Assembly (NCBI GenBank): GCA_036897485.1
Contig: JAYMTF010001746.1
Span: 1-21,542, forward strand
Reading direction: 5' to 3'
DNA length: 21,542 nucleotides
Source of the DNA: Pelargonium nanum
Lineage: Eukaryota; Streptophyta; Magnoliopsida; Geraniales; Geraniaceae
Position 1 is the first letter of the stretch, and every line of letters starts with the position of its first letter. The notes under the pieces were generated by a model, which was not told where the DNA came from, did no database searches, and saw nothing but the letters and a program-made list of their open reading frames with translations. This document shows, piece after piece, positions 12,129 to 21,542 of this stretch. A program made the position numbers and the translations under genes.

Positions 12129-12503
12129 GTCCGGTTAAACATAGACATATTAATCGGAAGTGCAGTTCTTGTATACTGTAGATTCTTGTAGAAGCAGTTT
12201 ATGACCGATTTTAATCAAAATAACAACATTTTATATCTTCTTTTAAAATAAAAATAATAATAATAATAATAATAATAATAATTGAGCTACACAATAGAGA
12301 GTAGCTCTTCCCATAAAACCAGTCCGGTTAAACATAGGCATATTAATCGGAAGGGCAGTTTTTGTGTACTGTAAATTCTTGTAGAAGCGATTTATGACCT
12401 ATTTTAAGCGAAATAACAACATTTTATATCTTCTTTTAAAATAATAATAATAATAATAATAATTGAGCTAAACAATAGAGGGTAGCTCTTCCCTTAAAAC
12501 CGC
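12129..12503. repeat. Tandem duplication, about 193-bp period, including the SINE tail
   Basis: Unit 1 starts at 12129 and unit 2 at 12322, both with GTCCGGTTAAACATAG. They share the order: CATATTAATCGGAAG, a TTCTTGTAGAAGC block, AATAACAACATTTTATATC, an AAT microsatellite, and a GAGTAGCTCTTCCC-type end. Unit 2 is about 10 bp shorter, mostly from fewer AAT units. The part from the microsatellite to the unit end is SINE sequence, so the duplication copied the SINE's 3' part plus adjoining DNA after insertion. Units are roughly 90% identical by eye. Confidence 0.85.
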
Positions 12504-12601
12504 ACCCCACCCGACTCAAGAAATTGAACTCACGACCTTTTACTAAGAGGTGTATGTCTTGACCATTGAACCATCTCTTAGAGGACATAACAACCATTTA
12601 T
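12413..12601 (-). mobile_element. tRNA-derived SINE with (ATT)n tail and 15-bp target duplication
   Basis: Body 12428-12586 (159 bp), read on the minus strand: box A TGGTTCAATGG (12563-12573) fits the consensus, and box B GTTCAATTT (12521-12529) fits with one change. The 3' end runs into an ATT microsatellite and a short T-rich end. Flanking ATAACAACATTTTAT (12413-12427) and ATAACAACCATTTAT (12587-12601) match at 13 of 15. Its 3' part plus flank recurs next to it (12129-12321). Confidence 0.72.
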
Positions 12602-13662
12602 TTCTTATTTGATATTATACTACATATTCTCTTAATTCATAAACAAGTCTCATGTTTCGCTTGTATTTTTATTTTAAAACAAACTCTTATTTACTTATCA
12701 AGAAGTTGGTTACGTATGAATTATAGATAACATTTATATAATAAGTTAGTTACCGTACATTGCGTTCGTTGCAACACACTCATGAAAATAAAAGATAAAA
12801 TCTACAATAGAAAGTACTCCGTAACTTCTTTTTATCAACTAAGCTACACATTACCCTCCTTTTAACCCATAACCCTACCCCAAACCATGGGCAAGGAGGT
12901 TCGAACTTTAAATTATCTCAAACAGAAAACTTAACATTCAGTTTTAAAACGGAGAAAGTATATTAATGTGACGTAGCCGGAATACAGTGAAAACCCAAGT
13001 GGACCCTAGTTCAAAACTTCTAACTTTCGGCATTGAATAAAAGGAGAATGAAACTTTTGTTCTTGTGGGAGCATATATAAACCAAGATGAGGAAGTTCAG
13101 TGGTTTGGTTCAGATTATGTCAACTTGAAGAACATCACAAGAGGAACTAAAGGAAAGATGTCAATTTGACATAAATCTCTTCAAGTTGCATTTGCATTTG
13201 ATACAATGAACCAAAACTATCTATAGCATGTGATTTCTGCAACCAGTCACTGAAAAAGAAGTCAATTCAGGTATCCAAGTTGTAGAACAATAATTCAGTA
13301 TCATCACACCCATATTACATTTCCCTCCACTTTTCTCTCTAATCAGAAAAATGTTAAATACGCAAAAAACAAGACAGCCACCATTGAGAGAGAGGCAGAG
13401 GACTACATCGTACCGTTAGGACAGCATGAACAATGAACAGTAACAACTAAAAAGGGAAAACAATTGATCTTCAAACAATTCTCAACCCATACAATAAAAT
13501 AAGCTTACAAATGCTCTCAAATAAAGTAACAGTTCCATTCCATTACTAGGTCTGGAACTGCAGCAGTTTACCTGACTGATCATGGCCTTCACGAGTCGAG
13601 GGCAAAGCACAAGCGCATACTCAAAACTACATCCTTCATTCAACATCTGTAACTCTTTTTCG
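12602..13662. other. Spacer and probable CK2 beta 3' UTR
   Basis: The part nearest 13663 should hold the CK2 beta 3' UTR; it has one possible UTR donor (CAG|GTAAAC near 13568-13575). The rest is AT-rich with nothing recognised. The polyadenylation site could not be fixed. Confidence 0.4.
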
Positions 13663-19425
<5,763 letters not shown>

Positions 19426-19690
19426 TATTTCCCCAAACTGGAACTGAAATCCAAAACCCTAATCCAAAAGCTGTCAAAATAGCATACTGATTTTGAACTG
19501 AGAAACGAAGCCCCTGGACTTAGGGCTGGAGATGGATCAACAAACGATGAAGGAGACAGGCGGAGCAAACTAGGGTTTCTATATGACTGGAATTTCAAGA
19601 GACACGCAACAGCTTTCTGTAGTTTCTCTGTCTCTCCATTTTTTTCTTTTTCCTTTTCTCTTCTTAAGATAAAATGGGCCATTTGATGTT
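19426..19690 (-). promoter_or_regulatory. CK2 beta leader and core promoter: telo-box, site II motif, uORFs
   Basis: On the gene strand an AAACCCTA telo-box lies near 19568-19576, and the opposite-strand form recurs near 19455. A TGGGCC site II motif lies at 19675-19680 (plus strand). This pair is common in promoters of plant housekeeping genes. Two uORFs occur: 85 codons at 19425-19682, whose stop overlaps the CKB ATG by one base (TAATG), and 15 codons including the stop at 19595-19639. The longer uORF's ATG overlaps the site II motif, so it may lie upstream of the true transcription start. Confidence 0.45.
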
Positions 19691-21321
19691 ATTAATATTT
19701 TTCAATTTTATATTCTAATCTCCCAAAAATAATGCACTCTTTTTTTCTCTCTTTTTTTTTTTTACCGTCGTAACATCCTCGTCTCAGAGTATAAAGTTGC
19801 ATCATTAATGGAGCAACAACTCTTTACTACTTGACCTGATACGTAATACAAGTGACACTAACGCTCATCAGCTCGAATCTCGTCATCTTTAGTGTCCTAC
19901 TCAAAGAGTCCCTGATATACGGTAGTACATTTGGTAAATCTGACGTGAACACCTCGCATGAATGGAGAGCCCGGAAGAAATACGAGTAAAGACCCAACAG
20001 GAAAGTTATACTCATAAAACATGATGGACAGTGGACCCTACCAATCTCGAACACCCAGAGCAATTTGAACACTTGGTCATCCAAGAAAAACGCGTGAATT
20101 CAAAAGGCAATGTAGGAAGCAAAGAAAAAAATCTAGCACGTAGCAAAGACAAGAAAAAGTTGCACCGCACTCCTCCAAGTAGACAAGGGTTATCGAAAAT
20201 GAGCACTTTCATAAAGAACAACGAGAAATCAGACCCACGACTTCTTCGCTATGGATGTGACAAGGCATGATGAACATCATGAAAAATATAGCAAACATGT
20301 ACAAGAGGAAAAAAAACAAAATTCATAAGGACGAGACGTCCCTTTTTTAGAACAAGTAAAATCTAAAATATTCACCAAAAACCTAAAAAATATCTAAGAA
20401 AGGAATATGTGAGGTTGGATTGACCCGAACCACCACATCTAGGACTATTTTTTCCAAAAGAGGTTACAACTTACAACTAGATACAATAGACACATGATTA
20501 TGCAGTGCATTCACCCATATGCTAAAGGGAGCAACCAAAGATTGGTTCTGCAAACTACAATAATGTCAAATCGACAACTTAATTCACACAAATCAAAATA
20601 ACATTTATTGTAAAATTTCACATTATATTGGGGCCAACGGGAGAAAGGAAAATGGTATAACAACATAAGAAAGATAGAGAATACAATGTCAACCGTTTAC
20701 AAGACATTTAGATAACAAATTAATAGTTAAAAATTAGACGAGCAATTATCCCTTCATCTAGGGAATATTCATGATCAACTAGCCAACTTCAAACCTAGGA
20801 TAACATGTGAAGGTCAACCTAAAAAATTACAAACATCTTTCTTTTTCCACTTATGTACAGATGAAGGGAGATTCAATAGTAGAGTTTCATCATATTCAGT
20901 CCAAAAGTAATAGAACTCAATCCCATACTGAGACAATAAGATGAAAAAAAAAAGCACAAAATAAATCAACGCAATGTCGAAAGCCTCGACTTAAACAAAC
21001 GCCGAGAAAGGAAACCAAGATTCTCCAAGCATTAGGCATTAGTTGTAAAAGAAGTATGCGGTAATATCTCAACATGTCCCGATAAAATTTGGAAAAAGCA
21101 AATCAAAAGCCACTCCGATTGACATTGGTATATATGAACAAGCAACTAGTAGGCATCACCTCAAGATATTATTTGGCTGGAAGAACTCGATACTAAAATA
21201 AGATGAGTAGAGAATACTTCATCACATAGCAACGCAACATTGTCTCAGTCAATCGCTTCTTATAGTCATATAATTCGATACGCATAAGTTGTACAATAAA
21301 AATGTCCAAATTTTGTGGGTT
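19691..21321. other. Upstream spacer of CK2 beta, nothing recognised
   Basis: A T/C-rich tract at about 19740-19763 is followed by a moderately GC-containing block (about 19830-20270) with short ORFs on both strands that resemble no family I know, then AT-rich DNA. No terminal repeats, tRNA-like boxes or splice-supported exons were found. The middle block may be decayed repeat sequence. Confidence 0.4.
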
Positions 21322-21542
21322 TTTTTTTATAGGCAAGCGGTACTTTATTAAATAATCTCAAATGGGAAAATAAAGTACAAGAAAGGAGCAAAAAGTTTCT
21401 CCAATTGAAATGAAAAGTACATGAATTAAAGTGACTTGGAAAAAGACCAAATGTTGAGGGTTTCTTGAAAGTGGGATTGGAGATAGTGAGTTGCTGCCTT
21501 GGGGAGAGAGCGTGACATGTGGGAAAGGATAGGGCTGGGAAT
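21322..21542 (-). mobile_element. Possible 3' end of a LINE or other retroposed sequence, cut by the window edge
   Basis: Read on the minus strand, the sequence entering from the right edge ends TTATTTAATAAAGTACCGC then TTGCCTATAAAAAAAAA, i.e. an AATAAAG signal followed by a short A tail (T run on the plus strand from about 21322). This form is common at plant LINE 3' ends. No coding region is visible because the window ends, and no target duplication can be tested. Confidence 0.3.

Noticed and set aside
12890-12915. Box B-like GGTTCGAACTT on the plus strand.
   Set aside because: No box A upstream and no target duplication found.

Overview
This window looks like nuclear DNA of a flowering plant, most likely a eudicot. 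It is AT-rich, has long gene-poor spacers with degenerate transposons, and its genes carry GT-AG introns at positions typical of plant gene families. Three protein genes can be reconstructed with confidence, all on the minus strand: (1) a P-class pentatricopeptide-repeat (PPR) protein, single exon, 3165-5762; (2) a receptor-like cytoplasmic kinase of the PBL19/PCRK type (RLCK VII), four coding exons, 7607-9835, 424 aa; (3) the regulatory beta subunit of protein kinase CK2, five coding exons, 13663-19425, 288 aa. Every kinase and CK2 beta exon junction joins in frame and restores the family motifs. The genus cannot be named from the sequence.

Layout. 1-2400: no gene; simple repeats, a 27-base T tract and a possible inverted-repeat element at 462-1228. 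2402-2634: two splice-bounded segments that join into one open frame, either the spliced 3' UTR of the PPR gene or the end of an unknown gene. 3165-5762: PPR gene with a site II motif upstream. 6369-6855: a clean Mutator-type MITE (112-bp terminal inverted repeats, 9-bp target duplication). 7465-7593: a short SINE-like insertion 13 bp past the kinase stop codon. 7607-10265: kinase gene, with a MITE-like insert in intron 1 and a probable 5' UTR intron. 10592-10804: a SINE with perfect 12-bp target duplications. 12129-12601: a second SINE whose 3' part and flank are tandemly duplicated. 13663-19425: CK2 beta, with a 3-kb intron 2 holding a long inverted repeat and an intron 1 holding an unexplained GC-richer island. 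19426-19690: leader and promoter with a telo-box and site II motif. 19690-21542: no recognised gene; a possible LINE 3' end at the right edge.

The three genes do not form a pathway: organelle RNA processing, immune-type signalling and a housekeeping kinase subunit are simply neighbours. I did not find a new biological system. The notable material is the retroposon and MITE record around and inside the genes, the PPR footprint that can be predicted from its code residues, and the overlapping upstream ORF in the CK2 beta leader.
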